A DNA stretch of 64,000 nucleotides from Actinopolyspora mzabensis (GTDB lineage: Bacteria; Actinomycetota; Actinomycetes; Mycobacteriales; Pseudonocardiaceae), in NCBI RefSeq assembly GCF_900101095.1, contig NZ_FNFM01000007.1, positions 186,001-250,000 on the forward strand. Reading direction: 5' to 3'. This document shows positions 9,314 through 19,060 of this stretch, piece after piece. The notes beneath the pieces are model-generated. The model ran no database searches. It was given only the letters and a program-made list of their open reading frames with translations, and had not been told where the DNA came from. A program made the position numbers and the translations under genes. The first letter of the stretch is position 1. Every line of letters starts with the position of its first letter.

Positions 9314-10491
9314 ACGGGGCGGCGGAGCGAGCCACGAGGGCTTTCGTGGCGGAACACGGGATGGAACCCGATTCGGTCTGGTCCGCACCCGGCAGGGTCA
9401 ACCTGATCGGCGAGCACACCGACTACAACGACGGCTATGTCTTTCCGTTCGCGTTGCCACACCGAACCGCGGTCGCCGTACGGCGACGGGACGACGGTCT
9501 GCTGTCGATGGCCACACACGGTTCCGACGGCACGCTGCAGCGCGCCGGAACGTTCCGGATCGAGGCCCTCGAAGCGGGTGAGGTGAACGGCTGGGCGAGC
9601 TACCCTGCGGGAGCAGCCTGGGCACTCCGGGAGTCCGGCATCCCGCTGCCCGGGGCGGATTTGGTCATCTCCGGCGAGGTGCCCACCGGTGCGGGCCTCT
9701 CCTCCTCCGCCGCGTTGGAGTGCGCCACCGCCTTGGCGCTGCTGGACGCGGCGGGGCGAGCGCTGGACGGTCCGAACGCGCCGGACGTGATGGACATCGC
9801 GCGCTGGACCCGGCGGGCCGAGAACGAGTTCGTGGGCGCCCCGACGGGACTGCTGGACCAGACGGCCTCGCTGCGTTGCGAACGGGCTCACGCGTTGTTC
9901 TTCGACGTCCGATCGGGGGAGACCGAGCAGATCCCGTTCGACGCCGCGGGCAGCGGGCTGGAAGTGCTGGTCGTCGACACCCGCGCGAACCACTCGCACA
10001 GCGAATCCGGCTACGGGGATCGACGGAAGGGCTGTGAGCAGGCGGCCGAACTGCTCGGGCTCCCCGCGCTGCGGGACATCTCGGCGACTGACCTGGACGA
10101 CGCGCTGCGCCGGCTGCCCGAGGAGTTGCGTCCGCTGGTGCAGCACGTGGTTACCGAGAACGACAGGGTGCTGGAAACGTTGCGACGACTGCGGCGCGAC
10201 GAGCTCACCGAGGTCGGCGAGCTGTTGACCGCATCGCACGCGAGTCTGCGCGACGACTACCGGGTCTCCTGCGCGGAACTCGACGTCGCCGTCGAGGCAG
10301 CGCTGGAATCTGGCGCCTCGGGTGCTCGGATGACCGGCGGTGGTTTCGGGGGTTCGGCGATCGCGTTGGTCTCCACCGAGCTACGTTCCCGGACGGAGCA
10401 GGCCGTTACCGCCGCGTTCGAGCGACACGGCTTTCCAGCGCCGCGGCTGTTCACCGCTGTTCCCTCCGCCGGAGCGGCACGGGATCGCTAG
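9310..10491 (+). CDS. galK: galactokinase
   Basis: A 393-residue GHMP-family kinase that phosphorylates galactose at C1 in the Leloir pathway. The galactokinase signature GRVNLIGEHTDYNDG lies at 28-42, the ATP-binding GAGLSSSAALE near 125 and the C-terminal MTGGGFGGSAIAL near 340. No ATG or GTG gives the expected N-terminus. The TTG at 9310, overlapping the ideR stop in TTGA, yields a leader of the usual length ahead of WSAPGRVNLIGEH. Translation is therefore probably coupled to ideR. With galE downstream it forms a small gal cluster, and no galT is present. Confidence 0.88.
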   Translation: MNGAAERATRAFVAEHGMEPDSVWSAPGRVNLIGEHTDYNDGYVFPFALPHRTAVAVRRRDDGLLSMATHGSDGTLQRAGTFRIEALEAGEVNGWASYPAGAAWALRESGIPLPGADLVISGEVPTGAGLSSSAALECATALALLDAAGRALDGPNAPDVMDIARWTRRAENEFVGAPTGLLDQTASLRCERAHALFFDVRSGETEQIPFDAAGSGLEVLVVDTRANHSHSESGYGDRRKGCEQAAELLGLPALRDISATDLDDALRRLPEELRPLVQHVVTENDRVLETLRRLRRDELTEVGELLTASHASLRDDYRVSCAELDVAVEAALESGASGARMTGGGFGGSAIALVSTELRSRTEQAVTAAFERHGFPAPRLFTAVPSAGAARDR

Positions 10492-10611
10492 TCGGGTCGA
10501 GGACCGTCCCACTCACCACGGCGCGAGCGGGTGGCCGCTCGGAGGTTCCTCGTGGAGCGCGCCGAGGTTCGACCAACGTTGTGAATCGATACTGTCGGAA
10601 GGTAGTGCAAC

Positions 10612-11571
10612 GTGAAACTGCTGGTAACCGGAGGCGCCGGATACGTGGGTAGCGTCTGCGCCGCCCGGCTGCTCGAGGCGGGGCATCAGGTGGTGGTGCT
10701 CGACGATCTGTCCACCGGACACGCGGACGCGGTGCCCGAGGGCTGTCGGCTGGTGACGGGCGATGTCGCCGAACACGCGTCGGAGGTTCTCGCGGAGGGG
10801 TTCGACGGGGTGCTGCATTTCGCCGCCAAGTCGCTGGTGGCGGAGTCGACCAAGGATCCGGCGCGTTACTGGCACGGCAACGTGCTGACCTCCGTGCGGC
10901 TGCTGGACGCGATGCGTGAGCACGCTGTCGAGCGAATCGTGTTCTCCTCGACCGCTGCGGTGTACGGCCAGCCCGAGTCGGTTCCGATCACCGAAGAGGC
11001 CCCCACACGGCCCACCAATCCCTACGGGGCCACCAAGCTGGCCATCGACCACGCCATCACCTCCTACGCGACCGCGTACGGCATCGCGGCGACGAGCCTG
11101 CGGTACTTCAACGTGGCCGGCGCCCACGCGGGACTGGGAGAGCGTCACACGGTGGAGACGCACCTGATCCCGATCGTTCTCGAAGTGGCACGTGGGCTGC
11201 GCGATCGCGTCCACATAGCCGGGGACGACTGGCCCACGCCGGACGGCACCTGTCTGCGGGACTACATCCACGTGCGGGACCTGGCGGAGGCGCACGTACT
11301 GGCCCTGGAGAAGTCGCTGCCGGGCAGCCACCGGATCTACAACCTCGGCAACGGCACGGGCTTCTCGGTCAGGCAGGTCATCGACGCGTGCCGCGCGGTT
11401 ACCGGCAGGGAGATCCCCGCGGAAGTGGCGGAACGACGGCCGGGGGACCCCGCCACGCTGGTCGCCTCGAGCGAACGGGCTCAGCAGGAGCTGGGCTGGT
11501 ATCCACAGCGCCGCGAGATCGCGGAGATCGTGCGGGACGCGTGGGACTTCGTCCGCGACGACCGGGGCTGA
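10612..11571 (+). CDS. galE: UDP-glucose 4-epimerase
   Basis: A 319-residue extended short-chain dehydrogenase that interconverts UDP-glucose and UDP-galactose with bound NAD. The Rossmann motif GGAGYVG is at 7-13. The catalytic YxxxK is Tyr138/Lys142 in [11 protein letters not shown], with the Ser loop FSSTAAVYG near 111. The length is close to the roughly 320-340 of bacterial GalE. The GTG at 10612 follows GGAAGGTAG. galK ends 120 bases upstream. In corynebacteria galE also follows dtxR, so the ideR-gal linkage is an old actinobacterial arrangement. Confidence 0.93.
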   Translation: MKLLVTGGAGYVGSVCAARLLEAGHQVVVLDDLSTGHADAVPEGCRLVTGDVAEHASEVLAEGFDGVLHFAAKSLVAESTKDPARYWHGNVLTSVRLLDAMREHAVERIVFSSTAAVYGQPESVPITEEAPTRPTNPYGATKLAIDHAITSYATAYGIAATSLRYFNVAGAHAGLGERHTVETHLIPIVLEVARGLRDRVHIAGDDWPTPDGTCLRDYIHVRDLAEAHVLALEKSLPGSHRIYNLGNGTGFSVRQVIDACRAVTGREIPAEVAERRPGDPATLVASSERAQQELGWYPQRREIAEIVRDAWDFVRDDRG

Positions 11572-11728
11572 CCGAGTACACCACCGGGCCGGATCGAGCT
11601 TTTCCAGTCGGTTGAGGCCCGGTGCGCACTCGTCGGAACGGTTCGCTCCGTGGCGAAGGAACGCGGTCCCCGCTTCATTCGAGCGGTCGAGAACGAAGGC
11701 CGGGATCACGGCCACCCGGACGGCACAC

Positions 11729-12307
11729 TCAGTTACCGACGCCGGGCGGGCCGTCGAGCACAGTGGGAACGTACTCGAGCAACTGGATCCGACCGTCGAA
11801 CGTACGGCTGTCGACCAAGTCGAGGGCGAGATCGGGATACCCGTCGAAGATACGTTCCTTCCCGGTAGCGCCCGTGACAACCGGGAAAACGACGAGACGG
11901 AAACGGTCCACCACACCGGCTTCGAGTAGTGACCTGCTCAGGGTGAGGCTGCCAATGGTGCGCATGGGAAGCGAGCCGCGCCGCTTCATGTTCCGCACCG
12001 CTTCGACGGCGTCCCCTTCGGCCAACTCGGTGTTGCCCCAGGACAGGGGCGCCTCCAATGTGGAGGAAAACACCACCTTGGGCATCGCGGTCAATGCGGC
12101 CATGCCGGGATCATCGGGTATCTCGGGCGCGAAATCGGACATCAGCCTGTATGTCGTCGCCCCCATGAGCACGGTGTGCTCCTCTTCGGATCCTTCCGCT
12201 ATCCAGGCGAGGTATTCGGGGCCCTCCATACCCCAGTAACCCGGCCATCCGTCCGCGGACGCGTAACCGTCGAGCGAAACGATGAAGTCCACCATCAAAC
12301 TTGGCAC
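11729..12307 (-). CDS. dihydrofolate reductase / RibD C-terminal-like reductase
   Basis: A 192-residue protein of the RibD_C fold. The family's opening VDFIVSLDGYAS, the LMGATTYRLM motif near 55 and the C-terminal FDGRIQLLEY are seen. Such proteins are NADPH-dependent reductases of unknown substrate, and few are real folate enzymes. The GTG at 12307 is preferred because GGGAAAAG lies about seven bases upstream and it gives the usual MPxLxVDFI N-terminus. An ATG at 12295 is the alternative. The gene is convergent with galE and monocistronic. Confidence 0.75.
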   Translation of the reverse strand: MPSLMVDFIVSLDGYASADGWPGYWGMEGPEYLAWIAEGSEEEHTVLMGATTYRLMSDFAPEIPDDPGMAALTAMPKVVFSSTLEAPLSWGNTELAEGDAVEAVRNMKRRGSLPMRTIGSLTLSRSLLEAGVVDRFRLVVFPVVTGATGKERIFDGYPDLALDLVDSRTFDGRIQLLEYVPTVLDGPPGVGN

Positions 12308-12339
12308 GGTGCTTTTCCCATCCGGATCGTGTGGCGCCA

Positions 12340-12412
12340 CGGTAGTGGCAGCCAATAAGACGAAAACTCGCCGTCTCGGGCAGTGATAAGAGTAAGCATA
12401 CGGCCACTACCG
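12340..12412. repeat. separated 10-bp inverted repeat upstream of the RibD-like gene
   Basis: CGGTAGTGGC at 12340-12349 and its exact reverse complement at 12403-12412 flank 53 AT-richer bases upstream of the reductase start. The separation resembles paired operator half-sites rather than a terminator. Which regulator would bind is unknown. Confidence 0.35.
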
Positions 12413-12586
12413 ACACCATGCCGCCGTAACGCCCCCACACGTCGGATCAGCCGCGCCTCATCGCCCACGGGTGCACGCATCCACTCGAGTGCACGTGTGT
12501 CCGGAGGTGTCTCGCGCTCATCGAAGCGCACGGCAGAGTTCGCCCACATTCGGGTTCACCGCCAGAGGACGGTTCGGTGGCCGGAT

Positions 12587-13696
12587 TCAGGTTTCCTCCT
12601 GTTCGATCATCAACCGCGCGTCCACCGCGGTGTCGCGCACCACGACGGCGAGTTCCTCGGGGCCTATCCCGCTGTCCAGCGCTCGCCGCAACAGCTCACC
12701 GAGGCGGTGGGCGGGCCTGGTCCGTTCGACCCGGTCCAGCGCCACGCTCGCGAGGGCACCGTCCCCCCGCAGATAGGCGGAGAACGCGAGCAGTGCGGCC
12801 ACATCGGCGACCTCGGGTTCCGGCGCTTTCCGGACCAGCACGAACCACAGCTGTTCGGCGGCACGGGACCAGACGGTCAGCGCGATTCCCATGGCCAGGT
12901 CCCGCACCCGGTAGTCGGACAACGCCACCAGCACCCGCAACAGGTCCTCCTCGGTCAGCGGACTGCCCCGCGCGGTACGGCGGATCGCGGCGAACACCGC
13001 CTCGGTGTCAGCGGCGCACATCGTCGCGTCACCTCGATGCGGCTCTGCCTCGTCCTGCATCAGGTTCAGCCGCGCCGACCACCTGGCCGGGGTCTCCGGA
13101 GATTCCGGAGCGACGCTCGCCGCGAGTTCCTCCCTGCTGGAGAACGTGATCGCTCCCGAGACAGCCAGCTCGGCCGCCAGCGGTGAGGACCTCGGATCGG
13201 GCACCGTGCCGTCCCACTGCTCGCCGTAGCATCGCCAGACCCCGCCCGAGCGGATCTCGGGCGTCCAGAGCGCCCGGACCAGCGGTATGTCGGCCGTGCG
13301 CAGCTCCCGCCGCAGCGAGTCCACCAGTTCGGACCGTGGCGGATCCGCCGTGGCGAGGTCCGGGTGATTCTCCGGCGGTCGGACGGGTGCGGCGGAGGCG
13401 CTTTCGGACTCAGCCGCATCGGGGGCCGGGGCCGCGACGACGGCGACCAGCAGCCCGTCGGGGCCGTCGTTCGAAACCGGTCCCCGCACCAGTTCCGCCA
13501 CCAGTTCACGACGACAGTTCGGTTCGGGGAGATCGACCCGAGCGGTCATCCCCAGCTTCGCTGTTTCCGGACCGCCGTGCAGCGTGGTCAGTACCAGTGA
13601 ATCCCTCGGGTAGAAGCCGAGCAGGTGCGGAATCGCAGCCAGGTACTCCGCCGGGGCCGAGAGTCGGACAGTGCGTTGCTTCGCGGTAGAACCCAT
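12587..13696 (-). CDS. DUF4192 domain-containing protein
   Basis: A 369-residue actinobacterial protein of unknown function. The N-terminal AAIPHLLGFYPRDSLVLTTL pattern near 20-40 and a C-terminal helical half (AAEQLWFVLV to LRRALDSGIGPEEL) are typical of DUF4192. A low-complexity acidic/Pro stretch lies near 105-135. No signal peptide or membrane segment is seen, so it is probably cytoplasmic. The ATG at 13696 (MGSTAKQRTVRLSAPAEYL) is the normal family start. The frame continues upstream without bias. The start of the RibD-like gene lies 280 bases downstream on the same strand. Confidence 0.75.
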   Translation of the reverse strand: MGSTAKQRTVRLSAPAEYLAAIPHLLGFYPRDSLVLTTLHGGPETAKLGMTARVDLPEPNCRRELVAELVRGPVSNDGPDGLLVAVVAAPAPDAAESESASAAPVRPPENHPDLATADPPRSELVDSLRRELRTADIPLVRALWTPEIRSGGVWRCYGEQWDGTVPDPRSSPLAAELAVSGAITFSSREELAASVAPESPETPARWSARLNLMQDEAEPHRGDATMCAADTEAVFAAIRRTARGSPLTEEDLLRVLVALSDYRVRDLAMGIALTVWSRAAEQLWFVLVRKAPEPEVADVAALLAFSAYLRGDGALASVALDRVERTRPAHRLGELLRRALDSGIGPEELAVVVRDTAVDARLMIEQEET

Positions 13697-13854
13697 ACCT
13701 CCAGAGTCGACGTAACTGAGCTGCCGCGAAAACCCGGATTCCACCGCTTGTGCAGGGTTCGAGGAGATGTGGACAACGAGCGGGTGGCAGGCCGCCCGGC
13801 ATGGACCGGTGGGGGCCGCCACCGAGCCACACCGAGCGGTGCCGCTACCCGGCT

Positions 13855-15657
13855 TCAGAACAACCGCTCACGCCCACCACGATCGATCACCACGGGAACC
13901 CGGAGCTCGCTGTCCGACAGCTCCAGGTTCAACCCGGTTCCGGCGGACGGGCGCAGCGTGTAGTCGTGATCGCTGGAGAGCACGACCAGCCCGAGACTGT
14001 GACCCCGCCGGAGCACGTAGTCGTCGGGCATCATGCTCACCCCGATCCGGTACTGCTCCCCCGGTTCGATCGGGGTGGTGCTCGCCACGGAACGACGATT
14101 CTGCGGATCCGTCCAGCCCCGGGTTATGGGGGTGACGGTGCCGTCGGGAGCACGATCGACCAGCATGGCAGTGACGTTGGCGGCGGGCCGGTCGAACGAC
14201 AGCGCGAGTTCCGCCCGCGCCGTGCCGCTGATCCGGACACCGCGCGGGAGGTCACGTGTGAAGTAGGCCAGCCGGTGTGGCGAGCTCGCCGCTCTCGCGA
14301 GTTCCTCGGCCGTCTCGCCCGCGTCGTCGCGCAGACTTTCGACGACGTCCGTCGAACCGTGGCGGAACAACCGCAGACCACCGCGCTCGGAACCACCGGG
14401 AGTCGGGGTCAGCGAGATCTCGCGAGCGGCGGGGGCGGGCCACTCCCACTCGCGGTGCCAGCTGCCGTCGGCACGCTGGATGGTCGCCCTGGGTTCGAAG
14501 CGAACTCCGTTGTCCACACCGTGCAGATAGTGCGTGAACCAGCGGTTCAGGGTACGCAGCCACTCGTCCCGGCGCACTCCGATGGGATCGAGATGCCCAC
14601 CCCGGTGCCACCAGACCCGGTGCTCGACGCCGTTCTCGCGCAGCGCCTCGTACCACTGTGCCGCCTGCTTGGTCTTGACGTTCCAGTCGTTGAGGCCGTG
14701 CACCATCAGCACGGAGGCGTCGATGTTCGAGACCTCGTCGAGGTAGTCGCGTTCGTTCCAGAAGTCGTTGTAGTCACCGGTCAGCCGGTCCTGCTCCCGG
14801 CGCAACCGCTCGATGACGGCCGAGCAGTCCCGCTCGTTGGTGTGCACGTACTCGGCGAGCACATCGGTGTCCTCACCCTGGTAACCACCGGGTGCCACCA
14901 CCGCCCCGTCCGCGCGGTAGTAGTCGTACCAGCTGGATATCGCCCCAATCGGTACGATCGTCTCCAGACCTTCCACGCCGGTCGTGGCCACCGCGTTGGG
15001 CAGTGTTCCGTTGTAGGAGACCCCCATCATGGCGACCTCACCGGTGGACCAGTCGGCCGTGACCGGATCACCCGAGGAGTCGTGCGCGGGGGCCCGCCCG
15101 TTCAGCCAGTCGACGACCGACTTGGCACCGATGGTCTCGTTGCGGCCGCCGGAGGTCGGGCACCCCTCGGAGGCCCCGCTCCCCAGCGACTCGGCGTAGA
15201 CGACCGCGTAGCCCCGCTCCAGCAGGAAGTCCTGGTAAGCCCATCCGATCTCGGCCTCGGCGGACCTGGCGGAGGACGTTCCGACTCCGGCGGCGCGTGC
15301 CGCGGCCCGATCCGGAACGTAGAGCTCGCGATCGACATCGTGGTTGGTGACCGGGTTACCGCCCGCGAAATAGGGGCTGGCCCGGTAGACGACCGGTGCA
15401 CGCATACCGTGCTCGGTCTCCTCCGGACGGACGACTTGTACGTGTACCCGGTCGTCACGCCCGTCGTCGTCACTGTCCACATCGGCCGTTACGAACAGAT
15501 CCTCACGCACCGCGTTCGAGGCGTCGAACACCGGTTGCGCCGCGCCGTGCTCGATCACCGGCTCCGGTGGTCGAGTGGCGTCTCCCGCGCTCGCGGGGAC
15601 AGCGGTCAGCGGCAGGACCACCAGGGCGGCGACAACGGCCGCTCGCGCTCGCCACAT
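13855..15657 (-). CDS. secreted X-Pro dipeptidyl-peptidase, peptidase S15 family
   Basis: A 600-residue exported serine peptidase. A Sec signal peptide (MWRARAAVVAALVVLPLTAV, cleavage after ASA) is followed by an acidic DxDxDxxG stretch (DVDSDDDG). The alpha/beta-hydrolase domain then has the nucleophile in GVSYNGTLPN, the Asp in MVHGLNDWNV and the His in HRGGHLDP. A C-terminal jelly-roll domain ends RERLF. It should remove X-Pro dipeptides from extracellular peptides. The ATG at 15657 puts the signal at the N-terminus. No operon partner is evident, and the gene is flanked by a 400-base gap upstream. Confidence 0.88.
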   Translation of the reverse strand: MWRARAAVVAALVVLPLTAVPASAGDATRPPEPVIEHGAAQPVFDASNAVREDLFVTADVDSDDDGRDDRVHVQVVRPEETEHGMRAPVVYRASPYFAGGNPVTNHDVDRELYVPDRAAARAAGVGTSSARSAEAEIGWAYQDFLLERGYAVVYAESLGSGASEGCPTSGGRNETIGAKSVVDWLNGRAPAHDSSGDPVTADWSTGEVAMMGVSYNGTLPNAVATTGVEGLETIVPIGAISSWYDYYRADGAVVAPGGYQGEDTDVLAEYVHTNERDCSAVIERLRREQDRLTGDYNDFWNERDYLDEVSNIDASVLMVHGLNDWNVKTKQAAQWYEALRENGVEHRVWWHRGGHLDPIGVRRDEWLRTLNRWFTHYLHGVDNGVRFEPRATIQRADGSWHREWEWPAPAAREISLTPTPGGSERGGLRLFRHGSTDVVESLRDDAGETAEELARAASSPHRLAYFTRDLPRGVRISGTARAELALSFDRPAANVTAMLVDRAPDGTVTPITRGWTDPQNRRSVASTTPIEPGEQYRIGVSMMPDDYVLRRGHSLGLVVLSSDHDYTLRPSAGTGLNLELSDSELRVPVVIDRGGRERLF

Positions 15658-15786
15658 GCGAACTCCACGATCAGGTTGCAAGGTCAACCAGCAGCTTGCC
15701 ACCCACCGTTGGAATGTCAATCACGAAGCGCGGCGGTTTTGCGCCAACGCGTGACCGAGGGATCGGAGCGCTTTCGCCGGATCGCG

Positions 15787-15830
15787 CGGAAAGCCCCTGC
15801 CGCACGGAAAGCCCCTGCCGCGCGGAAAGC
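15787..15830. repeat. 18-bp tandem repeat, about 2.4 copies
   Basis: The unit CGGAAAGCCCCTGCCGC plus one variable base starts at 15787 and 15805, with a truncated third copy from 15823. It lies in the gap upstream of the peptidase gene. No function is evident. Confidence 0.6.
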
Positions 15831-15980
15831 GGGGCACCCGCCCGATCGGGAGTCCACCACGCCGGCGTCAACGAGGCCAGGTGTATCCGAGCTGCCTCGC
15901 GTTATCGGAAGAACCACCGCGGATCTCCGAACCGAAGCGGACGAGGTCCCCTACCGGCTTCGAACGTTCGGACGCGAAAC

Positions 15981-16010
15981 CGGGGAGCCGGTCGGCGGAC
16001 CGGCTCCCCG
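15981..16010 (-). terminator. 13-bp hairpin terminator downstream of nrdJ
   Basis: CGGGGAGCCGGTC (15981-15993) pairs exactly with 15998-16010 around the four-base loop GGCG, 50 bases past the nrdJ stop. It has the strong GC stem and no T-tract expected in this genome. Confidence 0.7.
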
Positions 16011-16059
16011 AACTCACACGGGACGGATTCTTCCGAAACGGACTACCGCTGAGCGGCGG

Positions 16060-18903
16060 TCAGCTGCACCCGGAGGTGGCTCCGCAACCCTCGCAGAGGT
16101 AGCAGGAGCCCGACGGCCGCATCTTGGTGCCGCAGGTCATGCACAGCGGAGCGTCAGCCGCCTTGCCCAGCTTCAGTTCCAACAGCTCGGTGGAGCTTCC
16201 GGCTTCGGAATCGTCGGAGTGGTTCTGCACCAACGGCGTGGACTGCTGGGAGTAGCCGACCGATTCGCGCATCGACTCCACCTGGTTGGTGGTCTCCGCC
16301 TCCTCGGCGCCGTTGACCTGCTCGGTGCGCTCCTGCACGGTGAAGATGCCCAGCTGCGCCCGCTTCTCGTAGGACAGGTGATCCAGCGCCAGCCTGCGGA
16401 ACAGGTAGTCGAGCACGCTGCTGGCCATCCGCACGTCCGGATCGTCGGTCATCCCCGCGGGCTCGAAACGCACGTTCTGGAACTTGGAAACGTAGAACTC
16501 CAGCGGAATCCCGTACTGCAGTCCGACCGAGATGGACATCGCGAACGCGTCCATCACACCGGCGAGCGTGGAACCCTGCTTGCCGAGCTTGATGAAGATC
16601 TCACCGAGACCGTCGTCCGGGTAGGACCCGGCGTGCAGGTACCCCTCGGCCCCACCGACCGTGAACGACACGGTCTGGCTGGGACGTTTCTTGGGCAGCC
16701 GCTTGCGGACCGGCCGGTACTCGATCTCCTTCTCGACCCGTTTCTCGGCCTGCTCCTTGTCCTCGTGCTGCCCCTTGCCTCCGTTGCCCGCGGACAGCGG
16801 CTGGCCGACCTTGCAGTTGTCCCGGTAGATGGCCAGTGCCTTCAGCCCCAGTCGCCATCCTTCGAAGTAGATCTCCTGCACGTCCTCGACCGTGGCGTGC
16901 TCCGGCATGTTGACGGTCTTGGAGATCGATCCGGACAGGAACGGCTGCACGGCGGCCATCATGCGGACGTGCCCCATCGGAGCGATGGAGCGCTGACCCA
17001 TCGCGCAGTCGAAGACGTCGTAGTGCTCCGGGCGCAGCCCGGGGGCGTCGACGACGTGACCGTGCTCGGAGATGTACTCGATGATCGCTTCGGCCTGCTC
17101 ATCCGGGTATCCCAGCGCACGCAGCGCGCGGGGCACGGTCCGGTTGACGATCTGCATGGAACCGCCGCCGACCAGCTTCTTGAACTTGACCAGCGCCAGG
17201 TCCGGTTCGACACCGGTGGTGTCGCAATCCATCATCAGGCCGATGGTTCCGGTGGGAGCCAGCACGGACGCCTGGGCGTTGCGCCAGCCGTTGCGCCCGC
17301 CGATCTCCAGCCCGCGCTGCCAGACCTCGGTCGCCAGGTCGTGCACGGCGACGTCGTTGTGATGGTACGTGCGCACCAGATCGTTGGCTGCGGCGTGCTT
17401 GCGCATCACGCGCTGGTGGGAGTCGGCGTTGCGGGCGTAGCCCGCGTAGGGCCCGACAGCTCCGGCCAGTTCGGCGGAACGTTTGTACGCGGTACCGGTC
17501 ATCAGGGAGGTGATCGAGGCGGCCAGCGCCCGCCCACCGTCGGAGTCGTAGGCGTGGCCGGTGGCCATCAGCAACGCGCCCAGGTTGGCGTAACCGATGC
17601 CCAGCTGCCGGAAGTCGCGGGTGGTCCGGCCGATCGACTCCGTGGGGAAGTCGGCGAAGCTGATCGAGATGTCCATCGCGGTGATCACGAGCTCGACCGT
17701 GCGCCGGAACAGGTCCGCGTCGAAGGTGAGGTCCTCGCGAAGGAACTTCATCAGGTTGAGCGAGGCCAGGTTGCAGCTGGAGTTGTCCAGGTGCAGGTAC
17801 TCCGAGCACGGGTTCGAGGCGGTGATACGTCCCGACTCCGGGCTGGTGTGCCAGTCGTTGATCGTGTCGTCGTACTGGATCCCCGGGTCCGCGCACTCCC
17901 AGGCGGCCCGCGCCATCCGGTTGAACAGATCCCTGGCCTGCACGCTGTCGGTGATCGAGCCGTCGGTGCGGGCCCGCAGTCCGAACTGGCCGTCGCTTTC
18001 GACGGCGCGCATGAACTCGTCGCTCACCCGCACCGAGTTGTTGGCGTTCTGGTACTGCACCGAAACCATGTCGGAGCCGCCGAGGTCCACATCGAATCCC
18101 GCGTCACGCAAGGCGCGGATCTTGTGCTCCTCCTTGGACTTGGTCTCGACGAACTCCTCGACGTCGGGATGGTCGACGTCGAGCACGACCATCTTCGCGG
18201 CACGGCGCGTGGCACCGCCGGACTTTATGGTCCCGGCCGAGGCGTCGGCTCCCCGCATGAACGACACCGGCCCGGACGCGGTGCCGCCGGAGGAGAGCAG
18301 CTCCTTGGAGGAGCGGATGCGCGAGAGGTTCAGTCCCGCACCCGAACCTCCCTTGAAGATGAGACCCTCCTCCTTGTACCAGTCGAGGATCGACTCCATC
18401 GTGTCGTCCACCGAAAGGATGAAACAGGCCGAGACCTGCTGCTTCGAGGTGGTCCCCACGTTGAACCAGACCGGCGAGTTGAAGCTGAACACCTGGTGCA
18501 GCAACATGTAGGTCAGCTCGTGTTCGAAAACCTCGGCGTCCAGCTCGGTGGCGAAGTAGCCGTGTTCGACACCGTTGCGCGCGTAGGTCTTGACCACCCG
18601 GTCGATCAGTTCCCGCAGGCTGCTCTCCCGCTCCGGGGTGCCGAGCGCGCCACGGAAGTACTTGCTGGTGACGATGTTGACCGCGTTCAGCGACCAGAAG
18701 TCGGGGAACTCGACGTCACGCTGCTCGAAGTTGACCGACCCGTCGCGCCAGTTGGTCATGACGACGTCGCGTCGTTCCCAGTTCACCTCGTCGTAGGGAT
18801 GCACACCCTCGGTCGTGTAGACACGCTCCACCCGGATGCCCGCCTCACTGCTACCCGACTCCGACTCCCCTACGGCGGTCGGGTTACCGACGGTTTCTGT
18901 CAT
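16060..18903 (-). CDS. nrdJ: vitamin B12-dependent (class II) ribonucleoside-diphosphate reductase
   Basis: A 947-residue class II reductase that makes deoxyribonucleotides with adenosylcobalamin, with or without oxygen. The barrel has SACFILSVDD (regulatory/active Cys), the substrate loop NPCSEYLHLDNSSCNLASLNL, PTGTIGLMMDCDTTG and the radical-site region. A C-terminal zinc-ribbon (CMTCGTKM to CEGCG) carries the shuttle cysteines. The ATG at 18903 follows AAGGGAGAGG. A 57-residue Lys/Arg-rich upstream extension is rejected. nrdR lies 157 bases upstream on the same strand, as in Streptomyces nrdRJ. I see no cobalamin riboswitch. Control is more likely through the NrdR boxes ahead of nrdR. Confidence 0.95.
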   Translation of the reverse strand: MTETVGNPTAVGESESGSSEAGIRVERVYTTEGVHPYDEVNWERRDVVMTNWRDGSVNFEQRDVEFPDFWSLNAVNIVTSKYFRGALGTPERESSLRELIDRVVKTYARNGVEHGYFATELDAEVFEHELTYMLLHQVFSFNSPVWFNVGTTSKQQVSACFILSVDDTMESILDWYKEEGLIFKGGSGAGLNLSRIRSSKELLSSGGTASGPVSFMRGADASAGTIKSGGATRRAAKMVVLDVDHPDVEEFVETKSKEEHKIRALRDAGFDVDLGGSDMVSVQYQNANNSVRVSDEFMRAVESDGQFGLRARTDGSITDSVQARDLFNRMARAAWECADPGIQYDDTINDWHTSPESGRITASNPCSEYLHLDNSSCNLASLNLMKFLREDLTFDADLFRRTVELVITAMDISISFADFPTESIGRTTRDFRQLGIGYANLGALLMATGHAYDSDGGRALAASITSLMTGTAYKRSAELAGAVGPYAGYARNADSHQRVMRKHAAANDLVRTYHHNDVAVHDLATEVWQRGLEIGGRNGWRNAQASVLAPTGTIGLMMDCDTTGVEPDLALVKFKKLVGGGSMQIVNRTVPRALRALGYPDEQAEAIIEYISEHGHVVDAPGLRPEHYDVFDCAMGQRSIAPMGHVRMMAAVQPFLSGSISKTVNMPEHATVEDVQEIYFEGWRLGLKALAIYRDNCKVGQPLSAGNGGKGQHEDKEQAEKRVEKEIEYRPVRKRLPKKRPSQTVSFTVGGAEGYLHAGSYPDDGLGEIFIKLGKQGSTLAGVMDAFAMSISVGLQYGIPLEFYVSKFQNVRFEPAGMTDDPDVRMASSVLDYLFRRLALDHLSYEKRAQLGIFTVQERTEQVNGAEEAETTNQVESMRESVGYSQQSTPLVQNHSDDSEAGSSTELLELKLGKAADAPLCMTCGTKMRPSGSCYLCEGCGATSGCS

Positions 18904-19060
18904 GATTCGGGCCTCTCCCTTGTCGCTCGCTCTCCTACTGCCACCGTCCGGGCTCCCCGTCCGTCCCGGTGGTTTCTCACGCTGCGAGTTATCGCCCGAA
19001 CGGGCGCCCCGCTCGCGTTTCGCACCGCCCTTTCGGCGGCGCGCCGCCCCCTTGCCCGGT

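Larger units (their letters stand above)
15658..16059. other. intergenic region between nrdJ and the S15 peptidase gene
   Basis: 402 bases without a convincing gene. It holds the nrdJ terminator (15981-16010), an 18-base tandem repeat (15787-15830) and presumably the peptidase promoter. No small reading frame with actinobacterial codon bias stands out. Confidence 0.5.

Noticed and set aside
15787-15830. CRISPR-like repeats
   Set aside because: The 18-base units abut with no spacers. They are simple tandem repeats, as are those at 44198 and 59362.
18904-19060. Cobalamin riboswitch upstream of nrdJ
   Set aside because: The 157-base nrdR-nrdJ gap is too short and I could not find the conserved B12-box pattern. 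A covariance search would settle it.
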